Below are positions 48,436 through 59,764 of a stretch of 64,000 bases of DNA, one piece after another (within the stretch, counting starts at the first letter, position 1; each line of letters opens with the position of its first letter). The position numbers and the translations under genes were made by a program. The notes beneath the pieces were generated by a model. That model had not been told where the DNA came from and made no database searches. It was given only the letters and a program-made list of their open reading frames with translations. The DNA comes from Bradyrhizobium sp. CCBAU 53351 (GTDB taxonomy: Bacteria; Pseudomonadota; Alphaproteobacteria; Rhizobiales; Xanthobacteraceae), in contig NZ_CP030059.1 in assembly GCF_015291745.1 (NCBI RefSeq), positions 1,205,501 through 1,269,500 of the forward strand, in the 5' to 3' direction.

Positions 48436-48591
48436 TTAAACCAAGTGCGCGTGCTTGAGGGGCTGTCGCAGCGCCGGCGCATTCAGCGTCGAAATGCCCG
48501 GGCCCTTGCGCGTGACGACAATCAACAGGGACGCCGCGACCAGAATGGCCGCAGTCAGGGTGATTGCAACGACTACCACAGGTGATTTCAT
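48436..48591 (-). CDS. small membrane protein (51 aa)
   Basis: Starts MKSPVVVVAITLTAAILVAA with a single N-terminal hydrophobic helix and a basic, Pro-containing C-terminal tail (RKGPGISTLNAPALRQPLKH). Plausible ribosome binding site AGGACG. No family is recognised; it is called on its composition and spacing from the neighbouring small gene on the same strand. Confidence 0.5.
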   Translation of the reverse strand: MKSPVVVVAITLTAAILVAASLLIVVTRKGPGISTLNAPALRQPLKHAHLV

Positions 48592-48664
48592 CGACGTCCT
48601 GTCGCGATGCCGGCCGACGCGGGGCATGCGGCGCCTTGAAGGCTGGTCCGGGATGAAACGGGAA

Positions 48665-48841
48665 TCAGACCGGCAGACCCATCGCCATGGTTGCCTTGGT
48701 CGACAGCACCGTCAGGGTGACGATCAGGCACAGCGAGAGCGCGGCGACGGCGAGCGAGGCCGCGACCGCATTGGTCAGCCGGGAAGACGCGACGGTAGCG
48801 GGATGGCCCTGAAAGCCTGCCGTGCCGAACGCCCGTGTCAT
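48665..48841 (-). CDS. small membrane protein (58 aa)
   Basis: Starts MTRAFGTAGFQGHPATVASS and has a C-terminal hydrophobic helix (VAASLAVAALSLCLIVTLTVL), with a short tail. It precedes the 51-aa gene on the same strand. Such small proteins occur widely in Bradyrhizobium; function unknown. A longer frame upstream is possible but looks non-conserved. Confidence 0.5.
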   Translation of the reverse strand: MTRAFGTAGFQGHPATVASSRLTNAVAASLAVAALSLCLIVTLTVLSTKATMAMGLPV

Positions 48842-49000
48842 TGGTCTAAATCCTTCAACACGCGAGCGAATCACCCGCGACTTTCCAGAATTTCCCAGTT
48901 TCAACCGGCAACATTGCGGCGGCTACCGCGCTGAAAATGGCCAGAATGCGGCAAATATTACCTTATACCCGCTATTCCCCATAACGGGGCGCGGTCCGGG

Positions 49001-49651
49001 TCATGCGCCGGCAGCGATGCTGGCGGGGTCGTCGATGTCGGCCGGCCGCCAGTCCATCGCCACGAAGCCGGGCGCGGCTTCCACCCGCTGTAGCCAGTCC
49101 CGGATCGCCGGGAAGGTCTGGAGGTCGAAGTCGCAGCGCTCGGCCAGATGGGTGTAGCCGTACAGCGCGATGTCGGCGACCGTGAGCTGGCGCGCGGCGA
49201 AATAGGCGTTGGTCTTCAGGTGGTTCTCCATCACCTGCAGAGCGGCATAGCCGCGCTCCATCCAATCCTCCAGCGAATGGGTCTGCAGGTCGCGGCCGCC
49301 CTTGACCAGCGACAGCCAGAAATAGGCGGCGCCGATATTCGGCTCGAGCGCGTGCTGCTCGAAGAACATCCATTGCAGCGCCTCGGCGCGATCGATGCGA
49401 TTCTCGGGCGCAAGCGGGGTGCCGACGGCGACGTACCAAAGGATGGCGTTGGACTCGGCCAGATAACGGTCGCCGCCGACCTCGAGCAGCGGCACCTGTC
49501 CCGACGGATTCTTGCTCAGAAAATCCGGCGTGCGACTCTCGCCCCGCAAAATGTCCACCTCAATCGCTTCGTAGGGCACGTTGAGCAGCGCCAGCGCAAG
49601 GCGGACCTTGTAGCTGTTGCCCGAGCGTTGCATCGAATAGAGCTTGTACAT
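49001..49651 (-). CDS. glutathione S-transferase family protein
   Basis: A 216-residue GST. The N-terminal domain starts MYKLYSMQRSGNSYKVRLAL with Ser in the catalytic-position loop, followed by NPSGQVPLLEVGGDRYLAES (cis-Pro and Ser glutathione-binding segment). The C-terminal helical domain includes LTVADIALYGYTHLAERCDF. It is distinct from the GST at 40237. Substrate unknown. Confidence 0.93.
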   Translation of the reverse strand: MYKLYSMQRSGNSYKVRLALALLNVPYEAIEVDILRGESRTPDFLSKNPSGQVPLLEVGGDRYLAESNAILWYVAVGTPLAPENRIDRAEALQWMFFEQHALEPNIGAAYFWLSLVKGGRDLQTHSLEDWMERGYAALQVMENHLKTNAYFAARQLTVADIALYGYTHLAERCDFDLQTFPAIRDWLQRVEAAPGFVAMDWRPADIDDPASIAAGA

Positions 49652-51524
<1,873 letters not shown>

Positions 51525-51661
51525 GCGGCAAGCCGAGTTCTCTCCGCGCGTCGGGAATCGTAGGGTATACAAAGGCGCACTTGCGCCGTGCCCGCCACTC
51601 CGTCGATCGCGAAAAAAGCGTGGGCACGCTTCGCTTTGCCCACCTTGCGACCTCTGCGAAA

Positions 51662-51689
51662 GGGCCCGCCATTGGCGGGCCCTTTTCTT
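51662..51689 (+). terminator. rho-independent terminator after aatA
   Basis: A perfect 9-bp stem GGGCCCGCC / GGCGGGCCC with loop ATT is followed by TTTTCTT. It lies about 140 bp after the stop codon and before the DUF992 gene. Confidence 0.85.
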
Positions 51690-51805
51690 GTTTGCAGGCC
51701 AACCGCCGTGCACGATCTGGCACGACCACGGCTCTTGTGGCATAGACGCGCAACGCGGGTGGGGCGCTCTCTCTGCTCGCATCACATCATCGCCGGAGAT
51801 ATGTC

Positions 51806-52285
51806 ATGCGTCGTTCGTTCATCTTCGCCGGGCTCGCCGCTGCCAGCCTCGTTGCCTCCAGCGTCGGCGGCAGCGCGCAGCAGCGGATGGCGCGGGTCGG
51901 CGTGCTCGAATGCCGCGGCGGCGCCAGCGTCGGCTTCATCGTCGGATCGGTGACCCATCTCGGCTGCGTGCTGCGCGCCGACGGCCTGCCCGACGATCGC
52001 TACGTCGCCACGATCCGGAAAGTGGGTCTCGACATCGGCATCACGCAGGAGACGGCTTTGGCGTGGGGCGTGTTCGCACCGGTCGACCGGCTCGGCCCGG
52101 GCGACCTCTCCGGTAATTATGCCGGCGCGCAGGGCAGCGCCTCGGTCGGTGTCGGCCTGGGGGGCAACGTGCTGGTCGGCGGCTCCAACAATTCGATCGC
52201 GCTGCAGCCGCTCAGCGTGCAGGGCCAGGTCGGTCTCAACGTCGCCGCCGGCCTCGAGAGCCTGGAACTTCGCCCGGGCCGCTAA
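51806..52285 (+). CDS. DUF992 domain-containing exported protein
   Basis: A 159-residue protein with a signal peptide (SFIFAGLAAASLVASSVGGS-AQ) and the DUF992 domain: ARVGVLECRGGASVGFIVGS, LGCVLRADGLPDDRYVATIR and LSGNYAGAQGSASVGVGLGG, ending VAAGLESLELRPGR. The two cysteines are conserved in the family. It is a periplasmic protein of unknown function restricted largely to alphaproteobacteria. Confidence 0.93.
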   Translation: MRRSFIFAGLAAASLVASSVGGSAQQRMARVGVLECRGGASVGFIVGSVTHLGCVLRADGLPDDRYVATIRKVGLDIGITQETALAWGVFAPVDRLGPGDLSGNYAGAQGSASVGVGLGGNVLVGGSNNSIALQPLSVQGQVGLNVAAGLESLELRPGR

Positions 52286-52485
52286 CGATGTGAGACGAAC
52301 TCTCGTTCCACCTCTCCCTTTGGTGAGGTGGAACGCCGAGCCGACAAGCCGTGGAATTATAAGACTTGATCTAACTGACGACGCACCGCAGCGACGTTTG
52401 ACGCTTGCCAAATCTCGGCGACGGGCAGAGCATCTGCGTTTGCCGACCCAATCATGGGCCGAGCTCCACACCAAGGAGGCGGCGA

Positions 52486-54534
52486 ATGGGACAAGACGTC
52501 AGAAGTCCCCGAGGTCCACGGTGCATCGCGCTGGTGGGCCCTTTCCAAAGCGGTAAAACCACACTTCTCGAAGCAATACTGGCGCGAACGGGCGCAATCC
52601 CCCGCGCCGGCAGTGTCGATGCCGGAACTTCCGTCGGCGACGCCGCGCCAGAGGCCCGTCATCACAAGATGACCGTCGGGCTGACTGCCGCCACCACGAG
52701 TTTCATGGGCGACAGCTACACCTTCCTTGATTGTCCCGGTTCCGTCGAATTCGCCCATGACATGCGCGCCGCGTTGCCCGCGGTCGACGCGGCGATCGTG
52801 GTTTGCGAGGCCGACGAGAAGAAGCTGCCCCAGCTCCAGATCATCCTGCGCGAGCTGGAGGAGCTGAAGATCCCGCGTTTCCTGTTCCTCAACAAGATCG
52901 ACCGGGCGAGCCAGCGTATCCGCGAGTCGCTCGCGATGCTGCAGCCCGCCTCGCGCGTGCCGCTGGTGCTGCGTCAGATCCCGATTTGGAAGGACGACCT
53001 GATCGAGGGCTTCGTCGATCTCGCGCTGGAGCGCGCCTTTGTCTATCGCGAGCACAGAGCCTCCGAAGTGGTCGCGCTCGAAGGCGGCAATCTCGATCGC
53101 GAGAAGGAAGCCCGCTTCTCGATGCTGGAGAAGCTCGCCGATCACGACGATGCGCTGATGGAGCAGCTGCTCGAAGACATCCAGCCGCCGCGCGATGCCG
53201 TGTTCGACGATCTCGCCCGCGAATTGCGCGACGGGCTGATCTGTCCCGTGCTGTTGGGTGCCGCGGCGCGCGAGAACGGCGTGCTGCGCCTGATGAAGGC
53301 GCTGCGTCACGAGGCGCCGGGCATCGCTGAGACCGCAAAGCGTCTCGGTGTGCCCGAAACCAAGGATGCGCTCGGCTACGTCTTCAAGACGCTGCATTCG
53401 CAGCATGGCGGGAAGCTGTCGCTGACGCGGCTGCTTGCCGGCCATCTCGACGACGGTGCGACGCTGCAATCCGCCTCTGGCGGCTCCGGGCGCATCTCCG
53501 GCATCCTCGCCGTCAACGGCGCCTACGACACCAAGCGTGCCGCGGCGGAGGCCGGCGACACCGTGGCGCTCGCCAAGCTTGATCCCGTCAAGACCGGCGA
53601 CACGGTCTCGAACGGCAAGGCTCCGCCGGCCGCGCTGGCCGTCACGGAGCCGACGCCGCCGGTGCTTGCGATCTCGATCGCCGCCACCGACCGCAAGGAC
53701 GACGTCAAGCTCGGCCAGGCGCTGGCCCGGCTGCACGAGGAGGATCCCTCGCTCATCGTCGTGCAGAACGCCCAGACCCACGACACCGTCTTGTGGGGGC
53801 AGGGCGAGATGCATCTGCGCGTCGCCAGCGAGCGGCTGCGCGACCGCTTCGGTATCAAGCTCACCTCGCATCCGCCCGGGATCGGCTATCAGGAAACCAT
53901 CCGCAAGCCGATCACCCAGCGCGGCCGCCACAAGAAGCAGTCCGGCGGCCACGGCCAGTTCGGCGACGTCGTGCTGGACATCAAGCCGCTGCCGCGCGGC
54001 GACGGCTTCAAATTCACGGAGAAGGTGGTGGGTGGCGCCGTGCCGCGTAACTACATCGGCGCGGTGGAGGAAGGCGTCGTCGACGGATTGGCGCGCGGTC
54101 CGCTCGGCTTCCCCGTCACCGACGTGCAGGTGACGCTGACCGACGGCTCCTATCACAGCGTCGACTCCTCCGACCTCGCCTTCCGCACGGCGGCGCGGAT
54201 CGGGCTCAACGAAGGCCTGCCGCAATGCCAGCCCGTGCTGCTGGAGCCGATCCACGTGGTCGAGATCGTCTGCCCGACCGAGGCCACCGCCAAGATCAAC
54301 GCGATCCTGTCGGCGCGGCGCGGCCAGATCCTCGGCTTCGACACCCGCGATGGCTGGAGCGGCTGGGACTGCGTCCGCGCCATGATGCCGGAAGCCGAGA
54401 TCGGCGAGCTCATCGTCGAGCTGCGTTCGGCAACGGCTGGTGCGGGCAGCTTCACGCGCCAGTTCGACCACATGGCCGAAGTCACCGGCCGTGCTGCCGA
54501 CCAGATCATCGCCGCGCATCAGCACGCGGCGTGA
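52486..54534 (+). CDS. elongation factor G-like translational GTPase (non-canonical)
   Basis: A 682-residue EF-G-like protein (PRK12740-type), not the housekeeping fusA. The GTPase domain has an altered P-loop (ALVGPFQSGKTTLLEAIL in place of AHIDAGKT), switch II DCPGSVEF instead of DTPGH, and G4 NKID (FLFLNKIDRAS). Domain II, IV (GRHKKQSGGHGQFGDVVLDI) and V (CPTEATAKINAILSARRGQIL) are all present, so the overall architecture is kept. AAGGAGG lies 8 bp before the ATG. Its cellular role is not known. IS110 copy 2 sits about 100 bp downstream. Confidence 0.92.
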   Translation: MGQDVRSPRGPRCIALVGPFQSGKTTLLEAILARTGAIPRAGSVDAGTSVGDAAPEARHHKMTVGLTAATTSFMGDSYTFLDCPGSVEFAHDMRAALPAVDAAIVVCEADEKKLPQLQIILRELEELKIPRFLFLNKIDRASQRIRESLAMLQPASRVPLVLRQIPIWKDDLIEGFVDLALERAFVYREHRASEVVALEGGNLDREKEARFSMLEKLADHDDALMEQLLEDIQPPRDAVFDDLARELRDGLICPVLLGAAARENGVLRLMKALRHEAPGIAETAKRLGVPETKDALGYVFKTLHSQHGGKLSLTRLLAGHLDDGATLQSASGGSGRISGILAVNGAYDTKRAAAEAGDTVALAKLDPVKTGDTVSNGKAPPAALAVTEPTPPVLAISIAATDRKDDVKLGQALARLHEEDPSLIVVQNAQTHDTVLWGQGEMHLRVASERLRDRFGIKLTSHPPGIGYQETIRKPITQRGRHKKQSGGHGQFGDVVLDIKPLPRGDGFKFTEKVVGGAVPRNYIGAVEEGVVDGLARGPLGFPVTDVQVTLTDGSYHSVDSSDLAFRTAARIGLNEGLPQCQPVLLEPIHVVEIVCPTEATAKINAILSARRGQILGFDTRDGWSGWDCVRAMMPEAEIGELIVELRSATAGAGSFTRQFDHMAEVTGRAADQIIAAHQHAA

Positions 54535-54591
54535 GCTGTCGAGACGCAACTCTCTCTGCGCTCGCGGGGGGAGGCTGCGATGATCCCTGCA

Positions 54592-54637
54592 GCGTGTCCC
54601 GGACGCGCTGCAATGCGCAGCATTGCTGCGCAGAGCC
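54592..54637. repeat. left part of a palindromic repeat (family C) split by IS110 copy 2
   Basis: Begins CGTGTCCCGGACGCGCTGCA and ends GCGCAGAGCCG at the junction. The other arm (GGGCCGGCTCTGCAGCGC to GCGTCCGGGACACG) is at 55784-55830. Confidence 0.85.
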
Positions 54638-54645
54638 GGCAACTG

Positions 54646-55730
<1,085 letters not shown>

Positions 55731-55783
55731 AGGATTTCGATACACAGGGACCCAGAAAACCACGGAGTTCGCCGCTGCTTGGG

Positions 55784-55832
55784 CCGGCTCTGCAGCGCAT
55801 CACTTCGTGCTGCGCCGCGTCCGGGACACGAC
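55784..55832. repeat. right part of a palindromic repeat (family C) split by IS110 copy 2
   Basis: GCCGGCTCTGCAGCGCATCA to GCGTCCGGGACACGA, inverted relative to the left part at 54592-54637. Confidence 0.8.
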
Positions 55833-55887
55833 AGCGGTGTTTCCACGCACAACTGCATCACGGACGCGGCCCTTGCACTTACCGCGG

Positions 55888-55908
55888 AATGATGTATTTT
55901 ACATCATT
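55888..55908. promoter_or_regulatory. perfect inverted repeat upstream of the HTH regulator, likely operator
   Basis: AATGATGTA, TTT, TACATCATT: two perfect 9-bp half-sites with a 3-bp spacer, in an AT-rich stretch (55885-55940) unlike the surrounding GC-rich DNA. It ends 47 bp before the start of the regulator gene, where a promoter is expected (TATATG at 55911). Confidence 0.6.
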
Positions 55909-55955
55909 GTATATGTCTCAAATATCATTTATCAGTTCTGGTAAGTGAGGCCGCG

Positions 55956-56228
55956 GTGATTACGTCATTCCAGATGCGGGCAGCCCGCGCGCTGCTTGGC
56001 ATTGACCAGAAAACCTTGGCCGAGCTTGCCGGCGTGTCATTGCCGACCATCCAGCGGATGGAGGCCTCGACCGGCAACGTGCGTGGCGTGGTCGAGACCC
56101 TGATCAAGGTGGTCGAGGCGTTCGACCGGGCCGGCGTCGAGCTGATCGGCGAGCAGGTCCGCAGCGACAGCGGCGGGCGTGGCGTTCGCCTCAAGGAGCC
56201 CGGGCCGCCGCGCCGCGTCGGAGCATGA
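55956..56228 (+). CDS. small helix-turn-helix (XRE-like) transcriptional regulator
   Basis: A 90-residue regulator. The HTH is ARALLGIDQKTLAELAGVSL with PTIQRMEASTGNVRGVVETL, followed by a short strand (AGVELIGEQV) and a Gly/Arg-rich tail. The GTG at 55956 is used, with an ATG six codons further as alternative. A perfect inverted repeat lies upstream, so autoregulation is likely. The SulP transporter gene follows 100 bp downstream on the same strand; linked regulator-SulP pairs of this kind are common in alphaproteobacteria. Confidence 0.9.
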   Translation: MITSFQMRAARALLGIDQKTLAELAGVSLPTIQRMEASTGNVRGVVETLIKVVEAFDRAGVELIGEQVRSDSGGRGVRLKEPGPPRRVGA

Positions 56229-56330
56229 TCAGCCGGTGATCGTGCCCGGGATCAAAATGGGCTAGCGCATCGTCGCACCTCGGCAACACGGGACGCACGA
56301 TGCATCGGAGCATCGTGGGGCACTTTGCTG

Positions 56331-58073
56331 ATGAGCATCACAAGCGATCACACGAGCCGGCTGCACCAGCTGCGTCGGCCGAGCTTTGCCGAACTCTATC
56401 TGCCGAAGCTGGTCACCGTCTGGCGTGAAGGCTACGGGCTCGAGGATTTCCGCGCCGACGTCTTTGCAGGCCTGACGGTTGCGATCGTGGCGCTGCCGCT
56501 GTCGATGGCGATCGCGATCGCCTCGGGCGTGACGCCGGACCGCGGCCTCTACACCGCGGTCGTCGGCGGCTTCATTGCCTCGCTGCTCGGCGGCAGCCGG
56601 TTCCAGATCGGCGGCCCTGCCGGCGCGTTCATCGTCCTGGTCGCGGCGACCGCGGAGCGCCATGGCGTCGACGGCGTCATCCTCGCCACCCTGATGGCGG
56701 GCCTTATCCTGATCGCGGCGGGCCTGCTCAGGGTCGGGACCTACATCAAGTTCATTCCCTATCCGGTGACGGTCGGCTTCACCGCCGGCATCGCCGTGAT
56801 CATCTTCGCCAGCCAGCTCCGCGATCTCTCCGGCATCACGCTCGCGGGCAAGGAGCCCAGCGAATTCGTACCGAAACTCCTGGCGCTTGCCGGCGGCCTC
56901 AACACCATCAATCCGTCCGCCGTCGCAGTCGCCATCGTCAGCATTGCCATCATCGCGGCCTTGCGGATCTGGCGGCCGTCCTGGCCGGGGATCCTGATCG
57001 CGGTGGTGTTCGCGGCCGTCGTCTGTGCGGTGTTCGCGCTGCCGGTCGAGACCATCGGCTCGCGCTTCGGCGGCATTCCGCGCGAATTGCCCTCGCCGGC
57101 GTTGCCGGCGTTCTCGCTCGCGAAGGCGACCGCCGTGCTGCCGGACGCGATCGCGTTCGCGCTGCTGGCTGCCATCGAATCGCTGCTGTCCGCGGTGGTC
57201 GCCGACGGCATGACCGGGCGTCGTCACCGCTCCAATTGCGAGCTGGTGGCGCAAGGCGCGGCCAATATCGGCTCGGCGCTGTTCGGCGGCATCTGCGTCA
57301 CCGGGCTGATCGCGCGTACCGCCACCAACATCCGCGCCGGCGCTCGCGGGCCGCTCGCGGGCATGCTGCATGCGGTCTTCCTGCTGCTGTTCATGCTGAT
57401 CGCGGCGCCGCTGGCCAGCTACATCCCGCTCGCCGCGCTCGCCTCGGTGCTGGTCGTGGTGGCCTGGACCATGGCGGAGAAGCACGAGTTCGGCACGTTG
57501 CTTCGCTCGTCCTGGGGCGATGCCGTCGTGCTGCTCGCGACCTTCCTGCTGACGGTCTTCCGCGACCTGACGGAAGGCATCCTGGTCGGCTTCGCGCTCG
57601 GCGCGGTGCTGTTCATCCATCGCATGGCGGAGATGACGGGCATCGAGGAACGCTCGCCGCTGGTCGCGGCCGATCGTCCCGACGACGGCAATGGCGAGCG
57701 CGTGCCCTACGATCCCGCGCTGGCGGTCGATCGTGACGTGCTGGTCTATCGCATCACCGGCGCGTTCTTCTTCGGCGCGGCCTCCGCCATCGGAAGCGTG
57801 CTCGACGAGGTCGCCGACAAGCGCAAGGCCTTCGTGGTCGATTTCGCCGCGGTCCCGTTCCTGGATTCGACGGCAGCCAACGTGCTCCGCCGCGTCGCCG
57901 CCAAGGCGCACCGCCAGGGCATAAAGCTGTTCATCACAGGGGCCTCGCCCGCGGTCCGCCGCGCGCTGCTCACCCATGGCGTGACGCCGCCTCGCGCGCG
58001 CTATCGCACGAGCCTCGAGCGCGCGATCGCCGACATCAAGGGCGGCGCAAGCGAGGAGGCTGCGGCGGGCTGA
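56331..58073 (+). CDS. SulP family inorganic anion transporter
   Basis: A 580-residue permease. The N-terminal 430 residues form about 11-14 membrane segments with the SulP signature (DVFAGLTVAIVALPLSMAIA, GVTPDRGLYTAVVGGFIASL, FQIGGPAGAFIVL). The C-terminal STAS domain starts near residue 455 (VLVYRITGAFFFGAASAIGS) and includes FVVDFAAVPFLDSTAANVLR. The substrate (sulfate, bicarbonate or other anion) cannot be read from sequence. Expression may be controlled by the upstream HTH protein. Confidence 0.94.
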   Translation: MSITSDHTSRLHQLRRPSFAELYLPKLVTVWREGYGLEDFRADVFAGLTVAIVALPLSMAIAIASGVTPDRGLYTAVVGGFIASLLGGSRFQIGGPAGAFIVLVAATAERHGVDGVILATLMAGLILIAAGLLRVGTYIKFIPYPVTVGFTAGIAVIIFASQLRDLSGITLAGKEPSEFVPKLLALAGGLNTINPSAVAVAIVSIAIIAALRIWRPSWPGILIAVVFAAVVCAVFALPVETIGSRFGGIPRELPSPALPAFSLAKATAVLPDAIAFALLAAIESLLSAVVADGMTGRRHRSNCELVAQGAANIGSALFGGICVTGLIARTATNIRAGARGPLAGMLHAVFLLLFMLIAAPLASYIPLAALASVLVVVAWTMAEKHEFGTLLRSSWGDAVVLLATFLLTVFRDLTEGILVGFALGAVLFIHRMAEMTGIEERSPLVAADRPDDGNGERVPYDPALAVDRDVLVYRITGAFFFGAASAIGSVLDEVADKRKAFVVDFAAVPFLDSTAANVLRRVAAKAHRQGIKLFITGASPAVRRALLTHGVTPPRARYRTSLERAIADIKGGASEEAAAG

Positions 58074-58171
58074 GGGGGCCGTTCTCCAGCCGCCACCGCG
58101 GCGCCCGCGCGCTTGACAGAGCGGGCGTGACGCGAAATGGATCGCCTCGGGAAGACGACTCCGAGGGAAAG

Positions 58172-59011
58172 ATGACCGCGCTCAAGACGCCTGCAGCCTG
58201 TCTGATCGGATGGCCGGCCGCGCATTCGCGCTCGCCGCTGATCCATCATTACTGGCTGCGCACGCTGGGCATCGAAGGCGGCTACGTCATCGAGGCGGTG
58301 CCGCCCGAGGACCTCAGGGATTTCGTGCTGCGGCTGTCGCTGCGCGGCTTCGTCGGCGCCAACGTCACCATCCCGCACAAGGAGGGCGTGCTGGCGCTGT
58401 CGGTGCCCGACGCCCGCGCCAAGGCCGTGGGCGCGGCCAACACGCTGTGGTTCGCCGATGGCGAGTTGCGCGCGACCAATACCGACGTCGAAGGCTTCAT
58501 CGGCAATCTCGACGCCAGCGCGCCCGGCTGGGAGGCGGTCGAGGAGGCGCTGGTGCTGGGCGCCGGCGGTTCCTCGCGGGCGGTCGTGTTCGGGCTGCTC
58601 GAACGCGGCATCAAGCGCGTGCATCTCGCCAACCGCACCACCGCGCGGGCCGAGGCGCTGGCAAGCCAGTTTGGGCCGAGCGTGCATCCGCTGGCATGGG
58701 ACGCGATCAACGACGCGCTGCCGCGCGCAAAACTTCTCGTGAACACGACTTCGCTCGGCATGCACGGCCAGCCGTCGCTCGAGGTCGATGTCACACGCCT
58801 GTCGCCGGCGGCAGTGGTTGCCGATCTCGTCTATGTTCCGCTGGTGACGCCGCTGCTCGCCGCCGCGACGGCGCGGGGTCTGAGGACCGCCGACGGGCTC
58901 GGCATGCTGCTGCATCAGGCGGTGCGCGGCTTCGAGCTGTGGTTCGGCCGGCGGCCGGAGGTCACGGCCGAGCTGCGCGCATTGGTCGAGGCCGATCTCA
59001 CAAAGACTTGA
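58172..59011 (+). CDS. aroE: shikimate dehydrogenase (NADP+)
   Basis: Reduces 3-dehydroshikimate in the chorismate pathway. The 279 residues include the shikimate-binding Ser pair in CLIGWPAAHSRSPLIHHYWL, the catalytic Lys (ANVTIPHKEGVL), AVGAANTLW, the NADP motif VLGAGGSSRAVVFGL with ANRTTARAEAL, and the C-terminal GLGMLLHQAVRGFELWFG. The ATG at 58172 has GAGGGAAAG immediately upstream. No other aro genes are adjacent. Confidence 0.95.
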   Translation: MTALKTPAACLIGWPAAHSRSPLIHHYWLRTLGIEGGYVIEAVPPEDLRDFVLRLSLRGFVGANVTIPHKEGVLALSVPDARAKAVGAANTLWFADGELRATNTDVEGFIGNLDASAPGWEAVEEALVLGAGGSSRAVVFGLLERGIKRVHLANRTTARAEALASQFGPSVHPLAWDAINDALPRAKLLVNTTSLGMHGQPSLEVDVTRLSPAAVVADLVYVPLVTPLLAAATARGLRTADGLGMLLHQAVRGFELWFGRRPEVTAELRALVEADLTKT

Positions 59012-59067
59012 GAGAATAGCGCAGGTCTTCCGGAGTTCTCCATTCGTGGGGACAATCGGAGACCGTC

Positions 59068-59694
59068 ATGTCTGTTCAACGTGCAACTTTCACACGTCCG
59101 CTGATCGCCGTCGCGATGGTGGCTCTGTCAATCGGCGGCGCAATCGCGCAACAGGCGCCGACGGTGCGCATCCGCGGCACCATCGAGAGCGTCGACGGCA
59201 ACACGCTCGCCATCAAGACGCGCGAAGGCGGCGACGTGAAGGTGAAGATGACCGACAATGTCGCGGTGTTCGCCGTGGTGAAGACACAGCTGTCCGAGAT
59301 CAAGGAAGGCTCCTATATCGGCGTTACCGGCCTGCCCGAGCCCGACGGCACCCAGAAGGCGATCGCGGTGCACATCTTCCCGGAGAACCAGCGCGGCGCC
59401 GCCGAAGGCTTTCGCCCGTGGGACGCCCGCGCCAACTCGACCATGACCAACGCCACCGTGGCGCAGACGGTGAAGGGCACCGACGGCCAGAACATCACGG
59501 TCAAATACAAGGACGGCAAGAAGAAGGTCGTGGTGCCGCCGGACACGCCGATCGTCACCTTCGTCGCCGGCGACAAGTCGGAAGTGAAGCCGGGCGCCAA
59601 GCTGATCATCTTCGGCGCGGCGAAGAAGGACGACGGCTCGCTGGAAGCGAACCGGGTGAATGTGGGGCGGGACGGAATTATGCCGCCGATGTGA
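59068..59694 (+). CDS. hypothetical exported protein with OB-like beta-rich domain
   Basis: A 208-residue protein with a signal peptide (RPLIAVAMVALSIGGAIAQ). The mature part consists of short beta strands typical of DUF5666-like domains (VRIRGTIESVDGNTLAIKTR, DVKVKMTDNVAVFAVVKTQL, KEGSYIGVTGLPEPDGTQKA) repeated a second time near the C-terminus (NITVKYKDGKKKVVVPPDTP). Conserved in Bradyrhizobium; function unknown. Located 56 bp after aroE. Confidence 0.8.
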   Translation: MSVQRATFTRPLIAVAMVALSIGGAIAQQAPTVRIRGTIESVDGNTLAIKTREGGDVKVKMTDNVAVFAVVKTQLSEIKEGSYIGVTGLPEPDGTQKAIAVHIFPENQRGAAEGFRPWDARANSTMTNATVAQTVKGTDGQNITVKYKDGKKKVVVPPDTPIVTFVAGDKSEVKPGAKLIIFGAAKKDDGSLEANRVNVGRDGIMPPM

Positions 59695-59714
59695 GGACCA
59701 GGCACCGAACCCGG

Positions 59715-59746
59715 AGGGTGGGTTAGGCGCAGCCGTAACCCACCCT
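59715..59746. repeat. short perfect inverted repeat (GGGTGGGTTA type)
   Basis: AGGGTGGGTTA and TAACCCACCCT form an 11-bp perfect stem with a 10-nt loop. No T-run follows. It lies between two convergent genes and may end transcripts from both sides. Confidence 0.7.
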
Positions 59747-59764
59747 ACGGCACCGCTCTTGCGG

